NCBI RefSeq assembly: GCF_932294415.1
Contig: NC_065542.1
Coordinates: 44,543,942-44,607,941 of the forward strand
Direction of reading: 5' to 3'
Source of the DNA: Quercus robur
Taxonomy: Eukaryota > Streptophyta > Magnoliopsida > Fagales > Fagaceae
Length of the DNA stretch: 64,000 bases
The translations under genes and the position numbers were made by a program. This document shows, piece by piece, positions 12,170 through 23,639 of the stretch (positions are counted from its first letter, which is position 1; every line of letters begins with the position of its first letter). Under the pieces are notes generated by a model. It was given only the letters and a program-made list of their open reading frames with translations, did not search any database and was not told where the DNA came from.

Positions 12170-12564
12170 AGAGCTAAGTTTAAGTTCAGAAACACATTTT
12201 CAAATTGTCTAGAAGGTTTGAGAAAGCCATTATTTTATAAAAGAAAGAAGTTAGAATCTAGTATAAATAGATGTAGTGATGGTTGAAGTGAAGAAAGGTA
12301 ATGCAGCATGTGTGAGAGACTTGTGAAGTGAGTGTGTGTCATAAAAACATCAAGAGAGACGTTTGAAGTAGTGTGTGACGTGAAGTGCAGCAGGTGAAGT
12401 GAAGAAAATAAAGTCAAGTGTTAGGTGAAGTAAATTAGGGAGAAGTGAAGCAAAGTCAACAAAGAAGAGCTCTAGTGTCAGTAGGTGTGAATGTGAATTT
12501 GGTGAGTGGAGTGTGTAGTAGTGCTACGTGTGTATCGGTGCAATAATAGTACTTGTAAAGTCTT
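12167..12564. repeat. Remainder of tandem unit copy 2, up to the LINE insertion
   Basis: Matches 9720-10145 of copy 1 (AGAGCTAAGTTTAAGTTCAG through AATAGTACTTGTAAAGTC). It contains the TATA-like GTATAAATAGATGTAGTG at about 12260. It stops at 12564, where the poly-T tail of the LINE starts. The unit resumes after the LINE at 56793. Confidence 0.85.
12552..12564. repeat. LINE target-site duplication, left copy
   Basis: CTTGTAAAGTCTT here and again at 56793-56805. The two copies flank the poly-T tail on this side and the truncated 5' end of the LINE on the other. The undisturbed site is present at about 10131 in copy 1. Confidence 0.85.
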
Positions 12565-12857
12565 TTTTTTTTTTTCTTTTTTTGAAGTGGAAATATATTC
12601 ATTAAACCAACCAAGAAAAACATACAAAGAGCCTGCAAAGCAGGACAGAGTAACATTAACTACATAGATCAGATTGCATATCAGATCACAGAAAAGACAA
12701 AACAAAGGGAGGGGCAATGCCCTTCCAAATTTGGCAATTTCCAGTTCTTCTAGCATGCTGTGCAAGCTCGTGGGCCACTGAATTGTAACTTCTACTTAAG
12801 TACTTGAAATGGTAAGATTCAAAAGACTCACAAACTTGATGAATTCCCTGAATAAGG
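12563..12857 (-). pseudogene. LINE 3' end: RNase H C-terminus and poly(A) tail
   Basis: On the minus strand this encodes the end of the RNase H domain of a plant L1-type LINE (SLIQGIHQVCESFESYHF, then YNSVAHELAQHA). That segment includes the conserved AHxLA helix near the end of such domains. A T run at 12563-12583 is the poly(A) tail read from the other strand. The reading frame stops matching a LINE beyond about 12857, exactly where the 41-kb insertion begins. The upstream part of the same RNase H domain is at 54115 onward. Joining the two restores ATGSILA followed by LIQGIHQ, with a one-base frame slip. Host: tandem unit copy 2. Confidence 0.85.
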
Positions 12858-12935
12858 GAGGGAATGTGCAAAATAGATGTGAATAGTGATTGAAAATAGT
12901 AAGTTAGGAATCGTTTGAAAGATTTAAGAAAAGTA

Positions 12936-13165
12936 ACATCTCGAGTTTTAAAAACTCGAGATTTAAGTTAAAAAGTGAGTGTTATAAAGTCGTTTTGCAG
13001 TTGTTGTGAACTGCTAAGGTGGCAAAAATTGCCACGTAGATCTCGAGTCTTAAAGACTTGATTTTACATAGTAAAAACCGAGTCTTTAAGACTCAAGATT
13101 TAATTAAACAAACGCCTGCTTTTTAATTAAATTTTGAACAAAACTCAAGTCTTATAGACTTGAGT
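12936..13165. repeat. Left-end cluster of CTCGAG palindromes
   Basis: At 12940-12964 lies an ATCTCGAGTTTT...AAAACTCGAGAT palindrome. Shorter related modules (CTCGAGTCTTAAAGACTTG and ACTCAAGTCTTATAGACTTG) follow at about 13042, 13070 and 13140. The right end of the same 41-kb element has the same set at 53850-54036. They may be transposase-binding or hairpin sites. Confidence 0.7.
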
Positions 13166-13215
13166 TTCTCTAGGACTAAGTATTCAACACGCATTCTACA
13201 GAAATTTATTTAGTC

Positions 13216-14317
13216 CACACGGAAAGTTCAAATAGTATAAAAACACCCTTGAACGTTTAGACCTCCGATTTACAAATTAACCAATTCAAGCTTTATGTCA
13301 AACAACTAGTGTGCGGAAAATGAACAAAAGCAATAAAACAGAATTGGAAAACAATCTAAGCCAAATTAAAATCACAACCCACAACAGATAATAAAAGGCA
13401 AAGATAAAAGGGAAGGAAGATGCAAACACAAGGACAACACGCGATGTGTTATCGAAGAGGAAACCGAAGCCCTCGGCGTAAAACCTCTCCGCCGCCCTCT
13501 AAGCGGTAAGTAATCCATTAGAAAATGTAGTTGGGATACATGGACAGCAATAGATCCTCCAAGCCTAATCTACCCAGTGCACCTAAGCCCTCCAAGCTTC
13601 TTGCTCCAACGAGATTGCGCCGAACCTATTTCTTTTCTAGCTTCCCGGATTCTGCTACTTGACCATAGCATCAACCAATGTAAATTAGTTCCTTCCTAAC
13701 TGCTTCCCAGAACACCAAACAGCCCTCTCACAGTAATGGATATGGTGAGAAAAAGTTTTGGTAAAATGCCTCTCAAGGGTTTAACGATAGAGAGGAAGAG
13801 AGTTGAGGAATTTGAAGAGACTCTTATGTAAAGATTGTAGATGAATCAATCTTGTTTTACTCTAGGGTTTCTCTCTCAAAATTCTCTCTGGAAGCTCTAC
13901 TTCTTTTGTGGGTATAAGGGGTATTTATACTGGGGTGAGAAAAGAATGTGAAACGTCAGGTTTTTCAAAACAGGGGTGGCTCGCGGCTTGACTAAGTCAC
14001 GAGATCCAACCGCGTGATAACAAAACGGCCAGTTGTCCTATTTTGTCCTGTAGTGCTCCAGCTAGCATGACGCTTCAACTTCTGGCATGCTTGGCACATG
14101 TGCTGCTTCTGGCGGCTTGCAGCCATGAGTCACCCGCAAGATCAAGCTGCGAGACTCTGTTTTCTTGCACACTCTTGAGCATTCAACCACTCTATCTCAC
14201 TCACTACCCTTACAACAAACCTACCTAAATATAGGGTTACTAATTGCTGAAATACAAGCAAATTTGGCACGGAATAAAGCCAACAAGATGGTTGAATAAA
14301 CTCAACCTTACACACAC
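13216..14317 (-). mobile_element. Solo LTR (minus orientation), TSD CACAC
   Basis: The LTR is 13221-14312 (1092 bp). Read on the minus strand it starts TGTAAGGTTGAG and ends CTTTCC, a non-canonical end where CA is expected. The 5-bp repeats CACAC flank it at 13216-13220 and 14313-14317. It is homologous over its whole length to the inverted copy at 21942-23046. It contains a TATA-like TATAAATACCCC on the minus strand. It sits just upstream of the transposase leader exon. No internal domain is attached. Confidence 0.85.
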
Positions 14318-14462
14318 TTAGCCTCACTAACCTCTCACCCAAAAACAGAGCATCCTCAACTCTCACCCATACACTTAGCCTCACTAACTCTCACACCTCT
14401 CACTCTCACTCACCACATTGCCTCTCTCACTGCTCTTCCCTCTCAACAATTTCATATTTCAG
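14318..14462 (+). other. Probable 5' leader exon of the transposase gene
   Basis: CT/CA-rich sequence (CTCACACCTCTCACTC and similar) ends in a good donor, CAG|GTAAAG at 14463. It precedes a 1.5-kb intron that ends in TTTAACAG just before the transposase ATG. The leader is inferred from splice signals only. Confidence 0.45.
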
Positions 14463-16009
14463 GTAAAGGTTTTTTGATTTGATTGTTATTGTAGTTGGGT
14501 ATTAGTTGTCTATGGGTTTTGTCACTAAGAGAACTTTCCAATGGTTCTTAGTGTCTTTAAATCTTTTTATTGACTTCTTATCACAATTCATGTTCCCATT
14601 CTGTGCTGCCAAACGCTGCGTTAGTTTATTTGTTTTGAGTTTTGTTATCTAATTTATTATGAGTAGTAACAAAATTTATTTATTCTAAGGATTTTGGGCT
14701 TTTGACTTACCAACATATGTAAGATATAAGCACATATTACACTTGGTGTAACTTTTTTCAATGTTGCACTATTAAATTAATAACTTTCATTGGATTTCCA
14801 TGCTTGCAAAATTCGCAGATGATTAGATATATATGTAAATTTCAAGGGTTTTTTTTTTTTTGGTGCTTTAAAAATGTTCGCAAAAATATGAGTTTATGGA
14901 TTAGAATTAAATAATGTTTGAGTAAAGTGTTTGATTAAATTGAGAAAACTTTCCAATGGTTCTTAGTGTCTTTCGGTCCATGGGTATTAGTTGTAGTTTT
15001 CTACCAGATGGTTCTTTGTATTTGATTAATGGGTTAAACATGCTGCCAGCCTTAGCATATTGGAAATTCCTCTTAAGATCAACTTTAACCTACTTTCAAG
15101 CATGTAAGAAGTAAATATTTGTCCAATAGCAAGGTTAGAAATTTAAGGTAATCAAGGTTCTAGTATATTCCGTTTTGTTCAATAATAAGCTCTCTACTTC
15201 TTTTTGATAAAAGGTTAGAAAATACGCTATCTACTTCTAGTACAGGTTAATATAGATGTGTACGTGTGAAAAAAATATTATGGACTTTAATCTTGTAATG
15301 ACTTTTCACGGAATCATTACCAAAGTGCTCTGTACAGAATAGCAGAGGTTCTCTTATTCTTTTTCGAAGGGGCTTTTGTTGAGAACAGTCACAATTTTGA
15401 AGCAGATTTAATTTGTAATGAGTGTGTATTATGTGTTTATTAGGCTAAAAGGTCCACTCTGATGTGGTTATTAAAGGTAGTCTTGGAATCTAATAAAATG
15501 GTTGACTGAGATTTCAGTTGATACTAATGTCTTAAGCATGAAATATGTTGGAAATACTAAAAAGGTCTCAATTCTTTTTTTTTGGGGGGGGGGGGGGGTT
15601 GTATGTATTACAAAAAAATTTGGCTGTGTTTGTGTTACAAAATTATATGATATATCTTTTACAATTATTTAGTCCCCCATTATCTTTTGCAATTTTGTAT
15701 GTGTTACAAAAAATTGCGTTTGCAATTATCTTTTGCTTTACATGTGTTTGCCTCTCATACCATCCTGCTGTAATTAGCCTCTTGTATATAGGAAGGACAG
15801 ATGGATTTGTATATGTCCAATTGTTAAATATAGTCATACTACAGCCAAAATTTTAGGAAAAAATGTTCAGTTTGTATCATGAAAAGCAAATTAAAAAAAT
15901 TTCTCGGCCGCTTCTTTTTATTAGAAAGTTAAAGACCTGCTTCAAGTTTCTTTTAGATCAGGGAACTTGAAAATGTTTGTTAACTAGCATAGTAACTTGA
16001 CTTTAACAG
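14463..16009 (+). other. Probable leader intron of the transposase gene
   Basis: It begins GTAAAG, ends TTTAACAG, is T-rich and has no open frames of interest. A G run of 14 is at 15585-15598. The next exon starts seven bases before the ATG at 16017. Confidence 0.45.
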
Positions 16010-18818
16010 GTTCACAATGCCTGAAATTGATATAATCATATACCACGGTGGTCCGTTGAAGAATGCCAATGCGAACAAGGGATTGCCATTTGAAGGGCCG
16101 GGTATAAAGACCTATTATACCCAAATTGATCGTAGGTTAAAGACCCTTGACGAATTGAAGATGATGGTTATGGAAGAGTTGTGTGAGAATCCTGCTGTGC
16201 ATAACATACAAATTACTTATCGTATGCCAAGTGAAATCCTGAAGCACCGGATTAATTACAAGTATATGGTGATAGAAGCAGACAAACATGTGAAGATCAT
16301 GTTTGACAAGTTGGAGAGAATACTTGAAGTAATTAACATTGAGTTGTACATACAGTTGGAGCCACGTGCAGAAGTTGGTATCGAGGAAATCCAACAAACA
16401 CAAACAAGTTTACAAGTTACAGTTCCGAATGCTCAATATGAGTATTTTCCACATGTAGAGCATGATGATGTTCATGCTGATGATGATGAGGATGAGAATG
16501 AGGATGAGGATGATGATGATTATGACGATGAGGATGAGGATGAGGATGATGATGATTATGATGATGAGGATGAGGATGAGGATGATGATGATGACGACGA
16601 CTATGTTGATGAGAGTATTGCCATTGACGGTGAAGATTTTGGTGATAGAGATGAGATTGAAGACAAGATTGAACAAGGGGACTTTAGGGACTTTGAGAGG
16701 GACATTGATGACAATGAGACATTGGTCGGTAGTGAACCTAATGCAGACAATGTTCTTAGTGTCCAAAACATTACAAACACAATCCCTGCCTACTCACCAC
16801 CTGCCTTGTCATTTTCTGAAAATACTTGGGAAAATATGGTTGATTCTTCACATATTGAGACACCATTTGTGTCTACTTGGAGAGAGGGGATGAATTTGTG
16901 CAAAGGCTTGACTTTTGCCAATAAAGTGGAGGTGCAGCGCGTATTAACAAAGTGTGCCCTTAAGGAAAACAAACACTTTATGATCAGTAGGTCGATCACG
17001 ACAAAACATTGTGCGAAATGCGTGGATGAGTCATGTAAGTGGTATGTCTGCGCAGTCATGAAACCCAAGTTCCACAGACTATGGATGGTCATCGTGTACA
17101 AGGGTCCTCACACGTGTATACGGATTGGGGTGCGAAATGATGGTAGAATGATGAGTTGTAATTTTATTGCAGATGTCATCCTTAAGAAGTTATGTGAGGA
17201 TCACACTACCCCAATTAAGCATCTCAAATCTGTGATAGAGTTGAAATATGAGGGACAGAAGCCTTCTTACTACAAGGTATGGGATGCGAAACAAAAGGCA
17301 ATTGGGAAGATGTTTGGGAATTGGGAAGAGTCTTACCAAAGGTTGCAAAAGTTGCTAATGACATATATTGATCAGGATCCGACTATCCAGGTGTTCAATC
17401 GTACCACATCCACCGGTGAAGATGACACAGTATTTTTGAATTAAGTGTTTTGGTCTTTCGGTCCAAGCATTGATGGATTCAAATATTGTAAGCCGATTAT
17501 CAGTATAGATGGGACCCATCTGTATGGTAAATATTAGGGAAAGTTGTTGGTTGCAATGGCAACCGACGCTAACAACAAGGTATTCCCTTTTGCCTTTGCT
17601 ATTGTGGATTCTGAGTCAAGGTCCAGTTGGAGGTGGTTTTTACAATGCCTCAGAGATGCGATTGGCCACGTGATACCTAACGAAGGCATTTGCATAATTT
17701 CTAACCGACATCTCGGTATCAAAAACACCATTGCAAACTAGCCTAGAAGGGATGATGGAAGACCACTGGTATTTCATAGATATTGCCTTCGACATGTTGC
17801 TAGCAACTTCAACACACATTTTCAAAACTCAACTCTAAAGTCAGCGGCATTGAAAGTGGGATATGCTAGTCAGGTAGTGAAATTTTATACCATAATGGAG
17901 ACCATTAAGCAGGTGGAAATTGAGACCATTAGAAATAAGAAGAAGGTGACGGGGAAGGATGGCAAGGAAAAGAATCAAGATTATCTTCCATACACATACC
18001 TAATGGGCGAGTCTGTGGATATGTGGACCCAGTCACATGATGGTGGGAGACGTTTTGGAGCAATGACAACCAATATATCAGAGTACTTCAATGGTGTACT
18101 GAAAGGTGCACGGGGCCTTTCTATTGCCGCGTTGGTTGAGTTCACTTGGAACAAACTTGTTCAATATTTCCACGACCGTCACAAAGAATACCATTTTGAG
18201 TTCTCAGAGGGTAAGAAATGGAGTGAATATGCCTTCTCCATGTGGGATGGAAATAAGTGTAAATCTGAGAAACACTATCTTAAGCCATTTAGCAATGAAG
18301 AGCTGATATTTCAAGTAGTTACCCAACTCAACACGTGTAGCGCAGGAGGGGGAAACCACAGTTATGAAGTTCTGTTACAGGAAAGAACATGTAGTTGTGG
18401 GAAATGGCAAAACATAGGGATCCCATGTTCACATGCAATTAGAGTATGTGACTATTTACATATTGATTCGATCACATATATTCACCCATGTTATGGTTTG
18501 AACAATGCCATTAACACTTATGAGCATGCATTTGTGGTTCCTAAGTCGCAGTCATTGTGGAGGGATCCCATAGGGCCAAAGTGGTTGTCTAATCCAGAAT
18601 TGTTGCGGGCTAAAGGCCGACCAGTGAAGTCAAGAATAAGGAATGAGATGGATGGAGTAAGGAATAAGGACCGAGGACCGGGATGGCAGAGGGAGGACGC
18701 AGATTTGATAGAGAGTCAACCCAAGTAGACATGTGCACTGTGTCATGCTTCCGGGCATAATCGCAAAAAATGTCCGTAGTCCCGTGGTGCTTCCACAAGC
18801 GGTCATGTTCCACACTAG
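16010..18818 (+). pseudogene. MuDR-type MULE transposase, broken by in-frame stops
   Basis: One frame runs from ATG 16017 to about 18816. Domains in order: a PB1-like N-terminal domain (residues 1 to about 115), an Asp/Glu-rich tract (about 150-200), a MuDR DNA-binding zinc module (about 290-370, CAKCVDESC), the DDE MULE domain (about 490-700), a SWIM zinc finger (CSCGKWQNIGIPCSHAI) and a CX2CX4HX4C knuckle (CALCHASGHNRKKC). In-frame stops occur at 17442 (TAA), 17535, 17739, 18726 and 18777 (TAG), with no frameshift. First catalytic Asp is at 17508. The second, in the family motif SDRH, reads SNRH (AAC at 17703). The Glu of SEYFN is at 18081. It would catalyse excision and insertion of the element, but this copy cannot. 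Confidence 0.93.
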
Positions 18819-19766
18819 GTAGGTAGGCAGATGGCAAATACTTATGCATCGGTTAAATATTTGTTGTTCATTCCATGTTTACCTAATGTTTACTATCTTC
18901 TCTCCTAACGTGATTACTCTACGTTTTTCAGGCATGCTTCCATGGACGATGTTTTTATCGTGCGGACCACCGATCTTAGGAAAAGTGACTATGTTGTATT
19001 GGCTCTATGTGAACTTTTTGGATTTTGTTGAAAGTACTTGTAATTCTCTATTCAATGTACCTCTATGAAGATTGTGATTTGAGTAGTATGGTTAGAACTG
19101 CAAATTAAGCGTGGTTGGGCATGTTTAGAATGTTGATATTGAGAATGCCTTTTGCTGCGATGTAAGTGCAATTGTATTGTAAAACCATGTTTATGCAGAG
19201 AGCGTAAAAGTTTCTATAGTTTCGTGCGTACTGAGAACGCGTTTTGATGTAATTTAAGTGCATTTACATTCTCAGCTTCTCTGCCTCTCAATGAGTGTTT
19301 ATGGATTACATTCTCAGTTTCTTTATCTCTGTTTCTCAACAAGTGCATGCACACGTTTCAGTTTCTGGTTTGTCTGCGTGACCAGGAAAAAAATAAATAA
19401 AGAAATTCCTAGTGAATGATTTCAGGAATGAGCAGAGGAAAACAAAAATAAAAACAAAAAAATTCCCAGTGGAACTCAAGTTTCAGGAATGAACAGAGGA
19501 AACAGAGCAACCTCTCAGACTAAACAGAGCATTGATGCTCTTTTGTTCTCGAGAATTAAATACTCGAGTTCCACTGGGAATCTCGAGTTTTAAACACTCG
19601 AGTTATTTTATTTTATTTTTTTTTTTTAAAGCTCACAGTTTTTGTTCTTTTCTACAAATGAGCTTTTTAGAACTTTTTAAGGGAAAAAGTTGTGTTTATG
19701 TTTTTGTAATTTTTTTTTTTTTTTAACTACTTGGCCTCCTTTTATGTGGGGTAGATGTGAACATTG

Positions 19767-19802
<36 letters not shown>

Positions 19803-20683
19803 TTTAATTGATTGAGCTCTTGTGTTACCCCAATGCCAATACTAAAACCTATACTATTAGCTCTAAATTATAATAAATACATGTTCATAAATGGTCCTCC
19901 TCATGGAAGTAGCTTTTGCCGCATTCAGTCTTAAATTAATTGGAATCACCAGCTCCTATATTGTTATGCCTTCTAGCTAGCATTATTGCTAAGTTATATA
20001 AATGACATGCATATGAATGATCATTTTAAATTCACATATACACTATTTTCGAATATGAAATTTTAAAATTTTTATGCTCATTGTAATTCATAGAAATTGA
20101 CTCTCGCCTCACATTTACCCTTGTTTTTTCTTTGTTGGCAATAATAGGGAGAGGGATTGGATTACCTCAAGATTTTCACCTGTGACTATTTTTAGGAAAA
20201 CTATAAGCAACATAAACATGTTAAGCAAAAAGAAAAAAAAAAAAAAAATCACAACAATAACTCAAGAAGAAAGCAAAGCATCAGTTAATGCGATTACTCA
20301 CATCTATCCCAAGGATTTTATTGACACCATACATGTGATGCTACATCCATTTCAAAATTCCTATAAACTTTACATTCAGAACAGCAACGTAACCTATAGA
20401 TGCATTGCATTCAATAAATTATTCCTCTCCATAACACCAAATGAGTGCTTTTGACAATATAGTGAAATGATCTTAACTCCAAATAATATGAGACACATAA
20501 GCTTTTGATATAAAAAAATATGTCAAGTACCATTCTTTTCTGGGAGTCACCTAACAAAACATAAAATTTCTGCCAATCAAGGCTTAAATATCCACAGCTC
20601 AATACATAGTTCTCTCTATTAAAAATTTGCAATCACACTAAGAAATGGCACGGAAAAGAAAGTTATCCACCCTTTTAAGACGG
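18819..20683. other. Transposase downstream region with palindromes
   Basis: AT-rich, no gene recognised. At 19548-19606 there are two CTCGAG palindromic modules separated by GTTCCACTGGGAAT, similar to those at both ends of the 41-kb element. Just upstream, a CCCAGTGGAACTCAAGTTTCAGGAATGA motif occurs in two related forms (19417 and 19466). T runs lie at 19714 and 19767-19799. Confidence 0.6.
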
Positions 20684-21088
20684 TAACCAAAGCAAGATAT
20701 GTGGCAATGACAGTGTTGGTCTCAAATATTTCATTCAACTTCCAACTGTCAGGCATTGGAGATGGCTTTACCCGGTCCTTTGAAATCGTCATGATGGTCC
20801 CTAATACAAATCACAAACAGAATTTGATCACATTTCCCATATAATGCAAAAAACAAAAATCTATCATTCAAATCTTTATCAAACTAATTTATTATATATT
20901 TTTTACAAACTCTTTAGTTTCTTTAGAAAGAAAGCGAGGCCAAGAATACCAGCTAAGTAATAGAAAAAAGAAAGAAATATTTGCAAGAGGCTCTTTGAAA
21001 TAATACCATCATTCAGTATTACGATTATCAGAAGCATGAAAGGTGGGAAGTTATATTCCCATATCAAAGCTAGAAGCACGAAACCAAG
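20684..21088 (-). pseudogene. Plasma-membrane H+-ATPase fragment, two exons
   Basis: Exon 21007-21088 encodes LGFVLLALIWEYNFPPFM and on to ILNDG, ending in a GATG|GTATTA donor. The next exon starts at 20800 after TAG and encodes [20 protein letters not shown] then LNEIF. Together they match the M6 region and the cytosolic [11 protein letters not shown] stretch of plant P3A H+-ATPases (AHA family). These pumps export protons at the plasma membrane. The N-terminal pump domains, phosphorylation site and C-terminal regulatory domain are absent. It is a captured or stranded fragment within the 41-kb element. Confidence 0.85.
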
Positions 21089-21449
21089 CTGCAAAAAGGT
21101 TGCATTAACGAATTATACGAAAGTTGAAACAAAAAAGCAAGAATTAAACCTTTAGCACTTAAGCTAGTGAAAATGAACTAAACAAAAAGTACTTAAATGC
21201 AAAATACTCCTAGCTTACCAATGTCCTTATGGTTATGGAGACAGCATATATCTGTATATTCATGCAAGCTAATTAGTTTTACCATTAAAACAAAAATATA
21301 TAGAAACAAAACTAAGAAGAAAACACATGACAAGTTATGTGTAACAATCATGTTTGGTACTACAAAAGTTTCTGATATATTTTGCATGCTTATTGCGTAG
21401 ACATAAAAATGACAAGTAGCAACTTCAAGTCTAGGATTCAACCTTCCAG

Positions 21450-21890
21450 GGTGATGTTAAGAAGCAAGTTCTTGTTAGAGATTATGAAATGGGAAAAGCA
21501 GTTGCTTTTCAGCAAAGGATCCTGAATTTGAAGGAGGTTCACACTTTAGATGGATATCAAATGTAAGTCCAACTTACATTATTTATCTCTTTATCAATTT
21601 TTCCCTGGTCGATGCATCTTCTGGCTCTCATGCATATGGTGTTGAAGCAAATGCATCTTCTGCATCGAATGTTGACGAGCTTCATCAAGAAATCTCAGTT
21701 TGCTTACTAATAGTCATAATTCCATTGATTATTGTGTGGACACACACACATATTCCTTGGAGTATTTTCTAGAAAATCCATAGAGGAGGTACAAGAGAAG
21801 AAGATGTTGTTGGAAAAGCTACAAGTCAGAATGAATGAAGCAGAAGCAAAGGCCAACAAGCTTAAAGTGTCATTCGAGAATCTATGTGGT
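21450..21890 (+). pseudogene. Unrecognised membrane/coiled-coil gene fragment, copy 1
   Basis: An exon-like stretch at about 21452-21558 (DVKKQVLVRDYEMGKAVAFQ) follows TTCCAG and ends at AAT|GTAAGT. A second exon, about 21610-21885, encodes a hydrophobic segment (ISVCLLIVIIPLIIVW) then a charged heptad-like region (EEVQEKKMLLEKLQVRMNEA), consistent with one membrane span followed by a coiled coil. The frame changes between the two parts of the second exon. The same second exon occurs in inverted orientation at 28729-29060. I do not recognise the family. Confidence 0.55.
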
Positions 21891-21936
21891 ATACTAACAA
21901 GGTTTTTACATTTCATATTTTGTTTTTATTATAAAT

Positions 21937-23051
21937 AATTCTGTAAGGTTGAATTTAATCAACCATCTTATTGGCTTTATTCCGTGCCAAATTTGCTTGT
22001 ATTTCAGCATTTAGTAACCTTGTATTTAGGTGGGTTTGTTGTAAGGGTAGTGAGTGAGATAAAGTGTTGAATGCTCAAGAGTGTGCAAGAAAACAGAGAC
22101 TCGCGGCTTGATCTCACGGGTGACTCGCGGCTGCAAGCCGCCAGATGTAGCACACGTGCCAAGCATGCCAGAAGGTGAACAGTCATGCTAGCTGGAGCAC
22201 TACAGGACAAAATAGGACAACTGGCCATACAGTTATCTCGTGACTGGATCTCGCGACTTACTCAAGTCGCGAGGCCAAGCCGCGAGCCACCCCTGTTTTG
22301 TAAAACCTGACGTTTCACATTCTCTTCTCACCCCAGTATAAATACCCCTCATACCCACAAATGAAAGAGAGGTTCCAGAGAGAATTTTGAGAGAGAAACC
22401 TTAGAGTAAAACAAGATTGATTCATCTACAATCTTTACATAAGAGTCTCTTCAAATTCCTCAACTCTCTTCCTCTCCATTGTCAAACCCTTGAGAGGCAT
22501 TTTACCAAAACCTTGTTCTCACCATATTCATTACTGTGAGAGGGCTGTTTGGTGTTCTGGGAAGCAGTTAGGAAGGAATCAATTTACATTGGTTGATGCT
22601 ATGGTCAAGTAGCGAAATCCGGGAAGCTAGAAAAGAAAAAGGTTCGGCGTAACCTCGTTGGAGCAAGAAGCTTGGAGGGCTTAGGTGCACTGGGTAGATT
22701 AGGCTTAGAGGGTCTATTGATGTCCATGTATCCCAACTACATTTTCTAGTGGATTGTTTACCGCTTGGAGGGCGGCGGAGAGGTTTTACACCAAGGGCTT
22801 CGATTTCCTCTTCAGTAACACATCGCGTGTTATCTTTGTGTTTGCATCTTCCTTCCCTCTTATCTTCGTCTTTTATTATCTGCTGTGGGTTGTGATTTTA
22901 ATTTGGCTTAGATTGTTTTCCAATTCTGTTTTATAGCTTTTGTTCATTTTCCGCACACTAGTTGTTTGACATAAAGCTTGAATTGGTTAATTTGTAAATT
23001 GGGGGTCTAATCGTTCAAGGGTATTTTTACACTATTTGAACTATCAAATTC
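21937..23051 (+). mobile_element. Solo LTR (plus orientation), TSD AATTC
   Basis: The LTR is 21942-23046 (1105 bp), TGTAAGG...CTATCA. Perfect 5-bp repeats AATTC lie at 21937-21941 and 23047-23051. It has a TATA-like AGTATAAATACCCC near 22337. It is the same family as the inverted copy at 13221-14312. The two LTRs face each other across the transposase gene but have different TSDs, so they are separate insertions. Confidence 0.9.
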
Positions 23052-23639
23052 CAATTATACATTATTTTTTCTTCCATAATAATATGTTAGAGCTCAATCA
23101 CACAATGGGAAATTGAAAGTAGGAAAAAGCAGAAAATGAGCTGATAAAGCTTGAACAAGCCCTGCATGATGAAGAAGCGGTCTACCTTCTTTTCCTGGAA
23201 TCTTCACCTTCCAATGCTTCAAGAGGTTTGATATAACAATGATATCTATGTGTCTACAAATAGAGCAATAATTATAATCAAAACCCAATGCAATTGAAAA
23301 TTTGAAAATGTATCTGATAATAACTTTTTTTTTTCAAAACATTGAATCTAATACTTGCCTAAAACGAGTATGTTTCTCAATGAAGGAATACAACTGGCTG
23401 CAAGGTCGTAGTACTAAGTGCACAAAACTTTCACTATTTGTGGGGTTTCGGAGTGGTTAAGGTTGAACCCACAACAACTTTTGGTGAAAGGCACTTGTCA
23501 TTGCAACAAGGCTTGACCACTAGTGCAACTGCTAATTCTGACCACTAGTGCAAGGCTTGATTGAAGGCACAATTTATATGTGCAACTGCTAATTCTCACT
23601 CTTAACATTTTCAAAACTCATTATTAAAATAAATTAATT
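23052..23639. other. Spacer, nothing firmly recognised
   Basis: An open frame at 23094-23288 (minus) has an exon-like part (LLKHWKVKIPGKEGRPLLHH) that I cannot assign. The rest holds a short local duplication (GACCACTAGTGCAA twice near 23515-23550). Confidence 0.35.

Noticed and set aside
12900-12935. Element boundary just outside the palindrome (about 12900/54070)
   Set aside because: No direct repeat was found at those positions, and LINE coding resumes only at the TGAATAAGG sites.
16410-16893. Open frames overlapping the acidic tract of the transposase in other frames
   Set aside because: They arise from GAT/GAG repeats (Met-Arg-rich or Ile-Leu-rich when shifted). The frame with MuDR, SWIM and knuckle motifs is the real one.
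12858-19620. A smaller MULE ending at the 19548-19606 palindromes
   Set aside because: The palindromes there fit, but I found no TGAATAAGG or other 9-bp repeat after 19606, whereas the LINE continues only at 54115.
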